Below are positions 1 through 7,803 of a stretch of 64,000 nucleotides of DNA, one piece after another (within the stretch, counting starts at the first letter, position 1; each line of letters begins with the position of its first letter). The translations under genes and the position numbers were made by a program. The notes under the pieces are model-generated. The model made no database searches and was not told where the DNA came from. It saw only the letters and a list, made by a program, of their open reading frames with translations. Location: contig QHXN01000026.1 in the NCBI GenBank assembly GCA_003222975.1, positions 62,001 to 126,000 on the forward strand, in the 5' to 3' direction. The DNA is from Acidobacteriota bacterium. GTDB lineage: Bacteria; Acidobacteriota; Blastocatellia; Pyrinomonadales; Pyrinomonadaceae.

Positions 1-38
1 CATCTCCGTGTCCTCCGTGCCTGCGGTGGTTAACTTCA

Positions 39-70
39 ACGGGCTATTCACTCAAGAATGAATAGCCCGT
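39..70 (-). terminator. Hairpin downstream of the lytic transglycosylase gene
   Basis: A perfect 12-bp inverted repeat (39-50 and 59-70) with an 8-nt loop lies about 30 bp past the stop codon of the minus-strand gene that ends at 100. There is no long U tract, so a transcription terminator or mRNA 3'-end stabiliser is inferred from position and symmetry. Confidence 0.55.
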
Positions 71-99
71 GGAGTTGTCGTATGACGGCGCAGGAGTGT

Positions 100-1239
100 T
101 TAAGATTGCTGTTGCGCAGGAGTGTCGCCAGCCGGCCTGTCGAAGGCCGCGTAAATCTGTAGGTACATCTGCGTCTCGTGCGGGATGAGCGTGCGCCAGG
201 ACGTGCCGCCGCGGGAGAGGTATTTAGCCAGCCGCACGGGGTTGGAGTTGTAGCCCGCGGCCAGCAACTCGGCCTGCGTGGCGACGCCCGACTTCAGCGC
301 GCCGACCACCTCGTCCTTCTTCAACAGGCCGTCCCAAGTGTCCTGCATGTAGAGCAGCATCGCGGCGGCGGCATTGTCGTGGTCGCGCATCCCCTCGATG
401 AAGTCGGGGTTTAGTTCGGCCTGCGGGTGTTGCTCTCGGATCGCCTGGTAGGTCTTCGGGATCATCTGCACCATGCCGCCCGCGCCGGCGGTGCTGATGG
501 AGTAGCGGAAGGTGTCGCCGCCGTTCAGTTCGTAGAGGGTCTCGATCTCGCCGAGGAGCGCGCCGCGGTCTTCGCTCAGGAAGCGCTTGTGGTCGGCGTG
601 CTCGACGAGGCACAGGCGCTCGGCCACGTTGACGATGTCGGGCGAGACGCTGACGCCCTTCGCTTCGAGCCGCGCCGCGGCCTCGTCCAGCCTGCGGCGG
701 ACGTACTGCCTGCCCTCGTCCGCCATCTCGGCCGATTTCAGCGCCGGGTGCGCCGCCGTGTAGAAGGCCGTCTCCGTCACCTCGCCGTTGCGCTCAATCG
801 GATATTCGACGACGAGCGGCAGGAGCTTACGACCGTCCGCGCCCGTTGCAGAGACGGCGGTGTTGACGCCGTTGGCGCGCTCGACGCGCAGGCTCACCGT
901 GCCCCCTTGTGACGTGGCGACCTGCGCCTGCGCGCCCTTTGAAAGGAAGGTCTCCTTCGGCAGCGTCAGCAGTTGAACCGGGCCACCCGTCTCGTCCCCA
1001 ACCGCGAGCCTGACGGAGCCTGCGCCCGGCGCGGGGTTTGAGGCGAGCAGGCGCTTCGCCTCGGAGATGCGCGTGCGGATTTGTCTGACCGACTCCGGCT
1101 CAGGCGGCAGGGCCAGCGCGCGCACCGCGGCGCTCACGCCGTCGGCGGGGCTTGCAGAGGGGAGCCACAGATGTGTGTGCGCGAGCAGCGGGAACAGCAA
1201 GAGCGCAATCGGGGCCGCGGAAAAGAAAGTTTTCCTCAT
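100..1239 (-). CDS. Lytic transglycosylase-like (SLT-fold) secreted protein
   Basis: The 379-residue protein starts with a signal peptide (about residues 1-22, hydrophobic core LLLFPLLA). Residues 70-180 are an unassigned variable region. The C-terminal third resembles the SLT goose-lysozyme fold: an ISTAGAGGMVQMIPKTY block around 249-265, then LLAAGYNSNPVRLAKYL around 324-340. These match the G-Q-MP-T and AYNAGP motifs of murein lytic transglycosylases, which cleave peptidoglycan in the periplasm. The usual catalytic Glu of the ES motif is not obvious just before this block, so activity is uncertain. AGGAG lies 11 nt before the ATG. The gene stands apart from the uronate genes. Confidence 0.7.
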   Translation of the reverse strand: MRKTFFSAAPIALLLFPLLAHTHLWLPSASPADGVSAAVRALALPPEPESVRQIRTRISEAKRLLASNPAPGAGSVRLAVGDETGGPVQLLTLPKETFLSKGAQAQVATSQGGTVSLRVERANGVNTAVSATGADGRKLLPLVVEYPIERNGEVTETAFYTAAHPALKSAEMADEGRQYVRRRLDEAAARLEAKGVSVSPDIVNVAERLCLVEHADHKRFLSEDRGALLGEIETLYELNGGDTFRYSISTAGAGGMVQMIPKTYQAIREQHPQAELNPDFIEGMRDHDNAAAAMLLYMQDTWDGLLKKDEVVGALKSGVATQAELLAAGYNSNPVRLAKYLSRGGTSWRTLIPHETQMYLQIYAAFDRPAGDTPAQQQS

Positions 1240-1387
1240 CGGTAAAACAACTCCTGATTGTCTGGCTCGGTTGAAGTCGGGTTGGGGAAAGACTATCTGA
1301 TGCGGCGGGGTCTGGTCTGGTTTGCTGACGGCGGGTCGCCGCCCCGCGTTGAGGTCTGGGCGGGGCCGAAACTCTCAGAAGTTGTTT

Positions 1388-1414
1388 GAGGAGTCCCCGC
1401 CGGAGGGGCTCCTC
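1388..1414 (-). terminator. Hairpin terminator after the first GH28 gene
   Basis: GAGGAG-T-CCCC pairs with GGGG-CTCCTC across a 6-nt loop, leaving one bulged T. It lies 9 bp past the stop of the minus-strand GH28 gene. The GC-rich stem and position suggest a terminator. The rest of 1240-1422 shows no gene. Confidence 0.5.
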
Positions 1415-1422
1415 GACGGATG

Positions 1423-2802
1423 TTACCGCTGGCTCTTCTCTCTGGCGTCGCCCCGTGTGGTCTTGACTTCGGCCTCCCTGACGGTCAGCGGCTCGCCCTT
1501 CTGCGGCGTGATCTGCACGTCCCGCAGTTCCACGGCCTTTGCGTCCTGCACGGTCATGCCGGTCTTCGACTTGATGCGGACGTTTTCGAGCAGCACGCCG
1601 CTGACGGGCATCTCCGGCAGGCCGATGATCTCGCCCGCGGTCTTCGCCCCCTCGACGGTGACGTTGACGATGCGCACGTCGCGCACGACGGGCGTGGCGG
1701 AGTTGACGGGGTGGGCCTGCCGCTCTTTCTGCCCCGCCTTGTCGAAGTAGAAGAGGTTGATGGTGATGGCGACGCCGACGTTCTTCATCGTGATGTCGCG
1801 GTAGGTGATGTGCTCGACCACACCGCCGCGGTCGCGCGCCGACTTGATGCGGATGCCGTTGTCCGTGTCCTCGAACGTGCAGTGCTCGACCGAGACGTTG
1901 CGCGCGCCGCCTCCCAGGTTGCTGCCGAACGAAGCGCCATGACCATGGCGGAACGTGCAGCCGGTGACGAGGACGTTCTCCAAAGCTCCCTCCTTCGGGT
2001 TCGACTTGAAGGAGACGTTGTCGTCGCCCACGTCAATGTCGCAGTGGCGGATGAGCACGTCGCGGCTACCCGTGGGGTCGATGCCGTCCGTGTTCGGAGA
2101 GTCGGCTGGGGCAGTGATCTTCACGTCCTCGATTGTGACCTCGCGGCAGCGGTTGGGGACGACGTGAAACTGCGGCGAGTCCTTCAGCGTCACGCCCTGG
2201 ATGCGGACTCTCGTGCAGCCCGTCAGCAAAATCAGTTTCGGGCGGGGGCTTTCCGCGGGCTGCCCTTCGGCGCGCGGCTGGCCCTGCTGCGGGACGCCCG
2301 CGGCGCGCTCGGCGCGGAAGCGCTGCCACCAGATGAGGCCCGCGCCGTCAATCGTACCCTCGCCGCGAATCTCCACATCCGAAAGGTTCGTGCCGCGGAT
2401 GAGCGGGAGGATTGATGTCCTGGCCTTAGAGTCCTTGCCGCCGCCCGTGCTTTCATAGTCTTTGAAATTCTCCGAGCCGCGAACGGTCGCGCCCCGCTCA
2501 AGCACGAGGGCCATGCGGTCGGTCAGCTCAAAAGGCCCTGTCACGAAAGTGCCGGCGGGCACGACGACCTCGCCCCCGCCCGCCTTGCCGCAGGCCGCGA
2601 CCGCCTTGCGGAACGCTTCGGTGTTCATGGCCTTGCCGTCGCCGACCGCGCCGAAGTCCGTAAGCAGGAACCTGCGCTGCGGGATTGTAGGCAACTGCGG
2701 ATTGACGGCGACCGTGCCTGTCTGCGCGGCTGTCCCGGCGGGGACGCTCAAGAGGATGATCGCCGCGACGTGAATCAGGCCGCGCCGTATGAGTTGATGC
2801 AT
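1423..2802 (-). CDS. Glycoside hydrolase family 28 (polygalacturonase-like)
   Basis: This secreted 459-residue right-handed beta-helix enzyme hydrolyses alpha-1,4-galacturonan or a related pectin backbone. The GH28 signature is complete and in order: NTDGIDP, then VGDDN (catalytic Asp pair), GHGASFGS and RIKS (substrate carboxylate binding). The ATG at 2802 is chosen because AGGAG sits 6 nt upstream and a signal peptide follows directly (HVAAIILLSVPAGTAAQ). A longer in-frame extension to a TTG at 2844 would run into the 21-bp repeat array and is less likely. It opens the pectin locus on this side. The C-terminus is charged and low in complexity (GDAREKSQR). Confidence 0.9.
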   Translation of the reverse strand: MHQLIRRGLIHVAAIILLSVPAGTAAQTGTVAVNPQLPTIPQRRFLLTDFGAVGDGKAMNTEAFRKAVAACGKAGGGEVVVPAGTFVTGPFELTDRMALVLERGATVRGSENFKDYESTGGGKDSKARTSILPLIRGTNLSDVEIRGEGTIDGAGLIWWQRFRAERAAGVPQQGQPRAEGQPAESPRPKLILLTGCTRVRIQGVTLKDSPQFHVVPNRCREVTIEDVKITAPADSPNTDGIDPTGSRDVLIRHCDIDVGDDNVSFKSNPKEGALENVLVTGCTFRHGHGASFGSNLGGGARNVSVEHCTFEDTDNGIRIKSARDRGGVVEHITYRDITMKNVGVAITINLFYFDKAGQKERQAHPVNSATPVVRDVRIVNVTVEGAKTAGEIIGLPEMPVSGVLLENVRIKSKTGMTVQDAKAVELRDVQITPQKGEPLTVREAEVKTTRGDAREKSQR

Positions 2803-2815
2803 TAAGTTCTCCTCA

Positions 2816-3088
2816 AGTAGTAGTTCGATCTCATGCCGTAGCAATTCAATTCCAGTCCGTAGTAATTCAATCTCACGTCGTAGTAGCTCTATCTCACGTC
2901 GTAGGAGGCTGATTTCACGCTGTAGTAGTTCGATTTCAGTCCGTAGTGGTTTGATTTCATGCTGTAGTGGCTTGAAAACGCGCCGTAGTAACTAAATCTC
3001 ACCTCGCAATAGGGAAATCTCATGTCGTAGTAGTGAAATCCTATATTGTAGTAATTCAATCCCGCCTCGTAGTAGCCCACCCCTCCTC
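2816..3088. repeat. Array of about 13 degenerate 21-bp tandem repeats
   Basis: Units begin every 21 bp at 2837, 2858, 2879 and so on to 3068, with a partial unit before 2837. The approximate plus-strand consensus is cgtagtaattcaatctcac plus two variable bases. The core cgtagta is the best kept part. The period never slips, although units differ at up to half their bases. On the minus strand one frame reads as heptads near LRREIEL, a coiled-coil-like pattern, but it has one TAG stop and no plausible start. Another minus frame is open for 63 codons with a YY-containing heptad. The array fills the space between the yiaK-like gene and GH28, where a promoter for GH28 would lie. Confidence 0.9.
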
Positions 3089-3134
3089 GCGGCAGCTATT
3101 TCTCAGCCCGGATTACTGAATATCCCTCGTGGTC

Positions 3135-3154
3135 AGTGTTTACAGTGAAACACT
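3135..3154 (-). terminator. Small hairpin at the 3' end of the yiaK-like gene
   Basis: AGTGTTT pairs with AAACACT over a 6-nt loop. The hairpin overlaps the last bases of the minus-strand gene ending at 3153. The stem is only 7 bp and AT-rich, so termination is uncertain. Confidence 0.35.
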
Positions 3155-4148
3155 AAATGCTCTGCACCTGCCGCCAGACGGACGGCTCGACGGGTATGCC
3201 CTCTTTCAGGTTCCGCCTCCTCGTCTCCAACGTCCGCTCGCCGGGATATCTCACTTCATCACCATCCGCCGAAGACTGCCGAAGGTTTTCAATAATCTCG
3301 TCGGCGACGCGCGCCGCCGCTTCCGGCGTCTCGAATGAGGGTAGGTCGAAGGCGAGGAAGACCTGCGAGAGTCCCGTCTCCTCGTCCGGGTTTGCCGTCA
3401 CCTGATGCGTGGCGCGACCGCCTGAGAGGAGCGCCGCCAGCATGTCGAGCATGAGCGCGAGGCCGGAGCCTTTCCAGAGTCCGATGGGCAGCGGCCTGCC
3501 TGAACGCTCGATGGCCGCGGGGTCGCGCGTGGGTCGCCCGTCAGCGTCAAAGCCGCCGACGAAGGGCAGTTGCTCCCCACTCGCGCGGTAGGAGACTAAA
3601 GCGCCGTAGGAGAACTGCGACATCGCCATGTCCAGCACGACATGCCCGCGCGGGCGCGGGACGGCGACGACCAGAGGGTTGTTGCCGATGCGCGGCTCGC
3701 TCGCGCCCCACGGCGGGAGGTTCGGCATCGTGTTCGTCCAGCAGACGCCGATTGCGCCCGCCTCCGTCGCCTGCCAGCCGTAGCTGCCGCCGCGCATCCA
3801 GTGGTTCGTGTTGCTCAAGGCCACGCAACCCAGTCCGTGCTCGCGCGATAGCTCTGTCGCCCTCTCCATCGAATCGTGCGCGTTCAGGTTGCCGGGGCCG
3901 CGCCTCCCGTCCCAGCGCTCCAGCGCGCCGCGCCTCTCGACGCAGACGGGCCGCGCGTGAACGTCTATGACGCCGCGGCGGATCATCCCCATGAAGCGCG
4001 GGAAGCGGTTTAGGCCGTGGGAGTGTACGCCGTCCAGGTCCGTGTCGGCGAAGAGCCGCGCACACAGCGCGGCGCGCTCAGGCTCAAAGCCCGCCTTGAG
4101 CAGCGCGCGTAGAAGTACGTCGTAAAGCTCCTGATAAGTGACCCTCAA
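3153..4148 (-). CDS. yiaK: LDH2-family oxidoreductase, 2,3-diketo-L-gulonate reductase (YiaK)-like
   Basis: The protein belongs to the malate/L-lactate dehydrogenase (LDH2) family of NAD(P)H-dependent 2-oxoacid reductases. Typical blocks are DGVHSHGLNR, SNTNHWMRGGSYGW, PPWGASEPRIGNNPL and LWKGSGLALMLDMLAALLSGG. The PWGASEPRIG.NPL block is closest to what is remembered of YiaK/DlgD, which acts on 2,3-diketo-L-gulonate or 3-dehydro-L-gulonate. The substrate here is inferred. A TTG at 4148 with GAGGGAG just upstream gives an N-terminus (RVTYQELYDVLL) aligned with YiaK. A GTG at 4166 is the alternative. It sits beside the LarA-like gene and may reduce a 2-oxo-uronate or aldonate intermediate. Confidence 0.8.
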   Translation of the reverse strand: MRVTYQELYDVLLRALLKAGFEPERAALCARLFADTDLDGVHSHGLNRFPRFMGMIRRGVIDVHARPVCVERRGALERWDGRRGPGNLNAHDSMERATELSREHGLGCVALSNTNHWMRGGSYGWQATEAGAIGVCWTNTMPNLPPWGASEPRIGNNPLVVAVPRPRGHVVLDMAMSQFSYGALVSYRASGEQLPFVGGFDADGRPTRDPAAIERSGRPLPIGLWKGSGLALMLDMLAALLSGGRATHQVTANPDEETGLSQVFLAFDLPSFETPEAAARVADEIIENLRQSSADGDEVRYPGERTLETRRRNLKEGIPVEPSVWRQVQSI

Positions 4149-4203
4149 CGTCGCTCCCTCTACCACGGAGCAAAGCCTCTAAACGGCCTGTAAGATAAAC
4201 ACC

Positions 4204-5496
4204 CTAGTGCGGCTCGACCAGGTACAGGTCTCGACCGGCGCGCTCGACGACGAGCGTGTCGGGGTCGGACTCGTAGTCCTCGCGCCGGAACTGCCGGTAG
4301 TTCATGAAGCCTAGACGGACGCGGCGGCACGTCGCCTCGTCGAGCGCCGAGGCCAACGTGATCCGGTAGCGCGGGACGACGCGGCCCGCCTCGTCGCGCT
4401 GGCCCGCGTAGGAGACGTGCGCGAGGTGCGCGGCGACGGCGAGGTTCGCCTGAAGCTCCGTCGAGAGCGCGACCATCTCGCGCACGCGGTCGAGCGGCGC
4501 GTAGCCGTACTTCTCGATCAACAATCCGTGCGTCTCCGAGATGGCGCGCAGGTGCGGCGCGTAGATGAGAAGCTCGCCGCCTTCTTCAATAATGCCGCCG
4601 AGCTTGTAGCTGGCCTTGCCACCGACCCAAAGCTCGTCGTAGTGCTCGTCCAGGAGCGCGACGACGCGCCGGTACTTGCGGCCCGTGTACTTGATGTGGA
4701 CGTGGCGGCTCACTTCCGCCGCGCGGCGGAAGGCTTCGCGGAAGTCTCCGCAGAAGAGGGCGTGCGTGCGCAGCCGCTCGTCTTCGGTGCGCGTGACGAC
4801 GGAGTTGATGGAGATGACGCGCGCGGGCACGAAGTCGGCGGCGGCCTCGATCATGTGGCGCGTCGGCGTCTCGACGCGACCGATGACCCGCTCGATGGAG
4901 GCGAGCGCGCCGAGCCAGTGTGTCGCGTGCGTGAGGTCGGGGCCGGCGACGCCGGGGAAGAAATACTTCGCGCCCCCGGCGAAGCCCGCGACCTCGTGCG
5001 GCACGGTCGCGCCGAAGATGAGGACGGTGTCGTATGTGCCTGGCGCGAGCAGGCGGTTGAGGTTCACCGTCACCGCCTCGTTGATTAGCCCGCCGGTCAA
5101 CTCGCTCACGCGCTCGGCGCTCAGCTCGCCGATGGTGACCAACTCTTCGGGGTGGTTCCACTGGTGGTCGTAGATTTGTCCGAGGCCCGGCGCTGTCTCG
5201 CCTTCCCGCAGTCCGATCTTCGCGCGCTTCTCCGCTTCGGTCATCGGCATGTGCGTGCCCTGCGCGACGAGCGCGTCGAACTGCTCGACTTGGCGCGCGG
5301 CCAGAATCTCGGAGGCTGCGGGGAAGAGGATGTCCGTGTTGTCGTCGCGCGTCTTGTCGGGGATGATGGCGAGCACGCGCGCGCCGGGCGCGATGGTGAG
5401 CAGGGCCTGCCCGACGATGGCGCGCAGTTCTTCGGGCGACAGGTCGAGTTCGGGCGCACCCTTTCCGACGACGGAAGGCGCTGGCTTGCTGCTCAT
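4204..5496 (-). CDS. LarA-family nickel-pincer hydroxyacid racemase/epimerase homologue
   Basis: The 430-residue protein has the LarA (DUF2088) hallmarks: PDKTRDDNT near residue 46, GTH with His82, PHEVAGFAGGAKYFFPG with His167 and Lys177, and THATHW near 189-194. In lactate racemase the equivalent His pair is catalytic and the Lys binds the nickel-pincer cofactor. LarA homologues include lactate and malate racemases and sugar-acid 2-epimerases. Between a YiaK-like reductase and kdgK, an aldonate substrate is inferred. No cofactor-maturation gene (larB, larC, larE) is present in the window. The ATG at 5496 is preceded by a GGGAGAAATCTT stretch. Confidence 0.82.
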   Translation of the reverse strand: MSSKPAPSVVGKGAPELDLSPEELRAIVGQALLTIAPGARVLAIIPDKTRDDNTDILFPAASEILAARQVEQFDALVAQGTHMPMTEAEKRAKIGLREGETAPGLGQIYDHQWNHPEELVTIGELSAERVSELTGGLINEAVTVNLNRLLAPGTYDTVLIFGATVPHEVAGFAGGAKYFFPGVAGPDLTHATHWLGALASIERVIGRVETPTRHMIEAAADFVPARVISINSVVTRTEDERLRTHALFCGDFREAFRRAAEVSRHVHIKYTGRKYRRVVALLDEHYDELWVGGKASYKLGGIIEEGGELLIYAPHLRAISETHGLLIEKYGYAPLDRVREMVALSTELQANLAVAAHLAHVSYAGQRDEAGRVVPRYRITLASALDEATCRRVRLGFMNYRQFRREDYESDPDTLVVERAGRDLYLVEPH

Positions 5497-5546
5497 AAGA
5501 TTTCTCCCTTTGCCGGCATTTATGAACTCATGTTACGCGGCCAGAG

Positions 5547-5757
5547 GTTTTAAGCCGTCGGAGACGGCGATAGCGTAAAGCCCCGCGCGCGAGCGGGGTC
5601 AGAGTCCATGAATTATCAATGGAGCTATCGGAGATAGCGACAGACGTTTGATGATAGGGCTGTCGCCCGCTCACGCGGGCTTGCGCCTCTCTACTCGTGC
5701 ATGACCCCGCGCTGACGCGCGGGGCTTTACGCTGTCGCCTGCTCCGCAGGCTGAAAC
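5547..5757. repeat. REP/REPIN-like inverted pair of palindromic repeats
   Basis: Two arms of about 55 bp (5547-5601 and 5702-5757) are near-perfect inverted copies of each other, separated by 100 bp. Each arm holds two small hairpins: one with stem core GCC.GC..GGC ending in GCGATAGCG or its counterpart, the other CCCCGCGC..GCGGGG flanked by TAAAG and TCA. The spacer holds further short palindromes (GCTATCGGAGATAGC and GCCCGCTCACGCGGGC). No gene is seen in 5497-5802. The layout resembles REP doublets (REPINs) mobilised by RAYT transposases. It lies between larA-like and kdgK and may also act as an mRNA 3' structure. Confidence 0.75.
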
Positions 5758-5802
5758 CCAAAATGCGCGTAACGTCGGTTATGAAGACGCTCGTCCTTCT
5801 TG

Positions 5803-6885
5803 TCAGCGCTGGATGCGCGCCGAGCCGCCCTTCGCAAACGCACGCACCTGCTCGACGGTCGCCATCGTGGTGTCGCCGGGGAAGGTCGTCAGGAGCGCGC
5901 CGTGCGCCCAGCCGAGTTTCAAAGCCTCTTCGGGCGGCTCCTCGTTGAGCAGGCCGTAGAAGAAGCCGGAGGCGAAGCCGTCGCCGCCGCCGACGCGGTC
6001 GAGCACGTCGAGGTCGGCGGTCGGCGAGACGTAGGTCTCGCCGTCAATCCAGGCGACCGCGCCCCAACTGTGCCGGTTCGTCGTGTGCACCTCGCGCAAG
6101 GTAGTCGCGACGATCTTCACCCGCGGGTGCTTCTTCACCACACGGTCAATCATCCCGAAGAAGGCGCTGGGGTCGAGCTTTGACCGAGCGGCGACCTCCG
6201 GGCCGGGAATGCCGAGACCCTTCTGCAAGTCCTCCTCGTTGCCGACGAGCACGTCCACATGCTCGACGATGCGCGCGACCTTCTCGACCGCACGATTCTG
6301 GCCGCCTGAGATTTTCCAGAGCTTCTCGCGGAAGTTGAGGTCGAAAGATGTCACCGCGCCCGCGGCCTTCGCCGCACGCATGCCCTCGACGATTAGCTCG
6401 GCGGTCGTCTCCGAGAGCGCCGCGAAGATGCCGCCCGAATGGAACCAGCGCACGCCGCCCGCGAAGATTTCTTTCCAGTCGAAGTCGCCCGGTTTGAGAC
6501 GCGCCGCCGCCTCGTTCGAGCGGTTGTAGAAGACGACGGGCGGGCGAACGCCGAAGCCCCGGTCGCTATAGACGGCGGCCATGTTCGGCCCCGTCACGCC
6601 GTCGTGCTCGAACGTCTTGTAGAAAGGCCGCACGCCCATCGCGCGCACGCGCTCACTGATGAGGTCGCCGATGGGGTAGTTGACCATCGCCGAGACTATT
6701 CCAGTCTTCATGCGGAAGCAGTCCGAGAGGTTGGCCGCGCAGTTGAACTCGCCGCCGCTGACGTGAATCTGGCACTCGGTCGCCTTGCGGAAGGGGATGA
6801 TGCCCGGATCAATCCTGTGCACGAGCGCGCCGAGCGAGACGAAGTCGAGCGCACCGCCGGGAAGAAAGTTCAGACCGTATTTCAT
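5803..6885 (-). CDS. kdgK: PfkB-family sugar kinase, 2-keto-3-deoxygluconate kinase-like (copy 1)
   Basis: The 360-residue ribokinase-fold enzyme should phosphorylate KDG to KDPG. Features are VSGGEFNCAANL (substrate-binding GG motif), WFHSGGIFAALS, SFDLNFREKLW, VLVGNEEDL and RVGGGDGFASGFFYG (PfkB signature 2 with the catalytic Asp). A second copy of the same subfamily lies at 18909-20021. Both share WFH.GGIF.ALSETT and the GNEED motif. The gene is 30 bp upstream-adjacent to the SDR gene at 6916 and probably co-transcribed with the minus-strand run from 9884. Whether both copies act on KDG is not known. Confidence 0.85.
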   Translation of the reverse strand: MKYGLNFLPGGALDFVSLGALVHRIDPGIIPFRKATECQIHVSGGEFNCAANLSDCFRMKTGIVSAMVNYPIGDLISERVRAMGVRPFYKTFEHDGVTGPNMAAVYSDRGFGVRPPVVFYNRSNEAAARLKPGDFDWKEIFAGGVRWFHSGGIFAALSETTAELIVEGMRAAKAAGAVTSFDLNFREKLWKISGGQNRAVEKVARIVEHVDVLVGNEEDLQKGLGIPGPEVAARSKLDPSAFFGMIDRVVKKHPRVKIVATTLREVHTTNRHSWGAVAWIDGETYVSPTADLDVLDRVGGGDGFASGFFYGLLNEEPPEEALKLGWAHGALLTTFPGDTTMATVEQVRAFAKGGSARIQR

Positions 6886-6915
6886 TACTGCTCTCCTCGT
6901 GATTGCGGGCCTCTG

Positions 6916-7746
6916 TCATACGCCGCCGAAGGCCGAGAAGCCGCCGTCCACGGGCACGACTATCCCTGTGACGAAGCCGGAGGCCGGCGACAGAAGCCAT
7001 AGTATCGTTCCAAGTAAATCTTTCGGCTCGCCGAAGCGGCCCATCGGCGTGTGGGCGATGATGCTCTGCCCGCGCGCCGTGAGTTGGCCGGTCTCTTTGT
7101 CGGTCAGGAGGAAGCGGTTCTGCTCGGTCAGGAAGAAGCCGGGGGCGATGGCGTTGACGCGTATGCGCGGCGAGTACTCGGTCGCCAGGTGCACGGCGAG
7201 CCACTGCGTAAAGCTGTTGACGCCCGCCTTCGCGGCGGAGTAGGTCAGGACGCGCGTCAGCGGGCGGAAGGCGCTCATCGAGGAGACGTTCAGGATCACG
7301 CCCTCGCCCTGCTCGGCCATCAGTCTGCCGAAGACCTGGCTGGGGAAGATCGTGCCCAAGAGGTTGAGGTCGAAGACGAAGCGCAGCGCCTCTTCGGGGA
7401 TGTCGAAGAAAGAGAGGTCGGGGCGCGTTGTCGCCTGCGGGTGGTTGCCGCCCGCGCCGTTGACAAGGGCATCCACGCGCCCGAACTCCGCGACGACTTC
7501 GCGCGCAGCCCGTTCGAGGTCGTCACGTTTCGTCGCGTCGCCCGCGAAGACGAGGGCGCGGCCCGGCCCTTTTATCTCCGAGAGGACGGCGTCGGCCTTT
7601 TCGCGGTTGCGCGCGAGGACTCCGACGCTTGCGCCGCAGCCCGTCAGCGCCCGCACTATCTCGCGGCCCAGCACTCCCGTGCCGCCCGTGACCACGACAG
7701 TGCGCCCCTCGAAGTCGTACATCTTCGTCAGCTCGTCTAAATCCAT
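6916..7746 (-). CDS. SDR-family fructuronate (D-mannonate) or tagaturonate oxidoreductase
   Basis: A classical short-chain dehydrogenase of 276 residues. It has the Rossmann motif GGTGVLG, then NGAGGNHPQATT, catalytic Ser in NVSSMSA, YSAAK (Tyr-Lys pair) and the C-terminal PVDGGFSAFGGV. The GGNHPQATT insertion is remembered from Bacillus-type SDR fructuronate reductases (YjmF/UxuB group), which reduce fructuronate to D-mannonate. Directly downstream of uxaE, it would take the epimerised ketouronate. Because the window has altronate dehydratase but no mannonate dehydratase, reduction of tagaturonate to altronate is also possible. Confidence 0.8.
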   Translation of the reverse strand: MDLDELTKMYDFEGRTVVVTGGTGVLGREIVRALTGCGASVGVLARNREKADAVLSEIKGPGRALVFAGDATKRDDLERAAREVVAEFGRVDALVNGAGGNHPQATTRPDLSFFDIPEEALRFVFDLNLLGTIFPSQVFGRLMAEQGEGVILNVSSMSAFRPLTRVLTYSAAKAGVNSFTQWLAVHLATEYSPRIRVNAIAPGFFLTEQNRFLLTDKETGQLTARGQSIIAHTPMGRFGEPKDLLGTILWLLSPASGFVTGIVVPVDGGFSAFGGV

Positions 7747-7803
7747 CTTCCGCCCCTCGTCGTTGAAGGTGGCCGCAGGTCAGCCCCGCCTGCCGTTGAC
7801 AGT

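Noticed and set aside
2889-3080. A 63-codon minus-strand frame with a repeating YY heptad inside the 21-bp array
   Set aside because: It is open only because the repeat unit lacks stops in that frame. No Shine-Dalgarno sequence and no known protein type.
2816-3088. The tandem array as a CRISPR
   Set aside because: Units follow each other directly with no unique spacers, and no cas gene is in the window.
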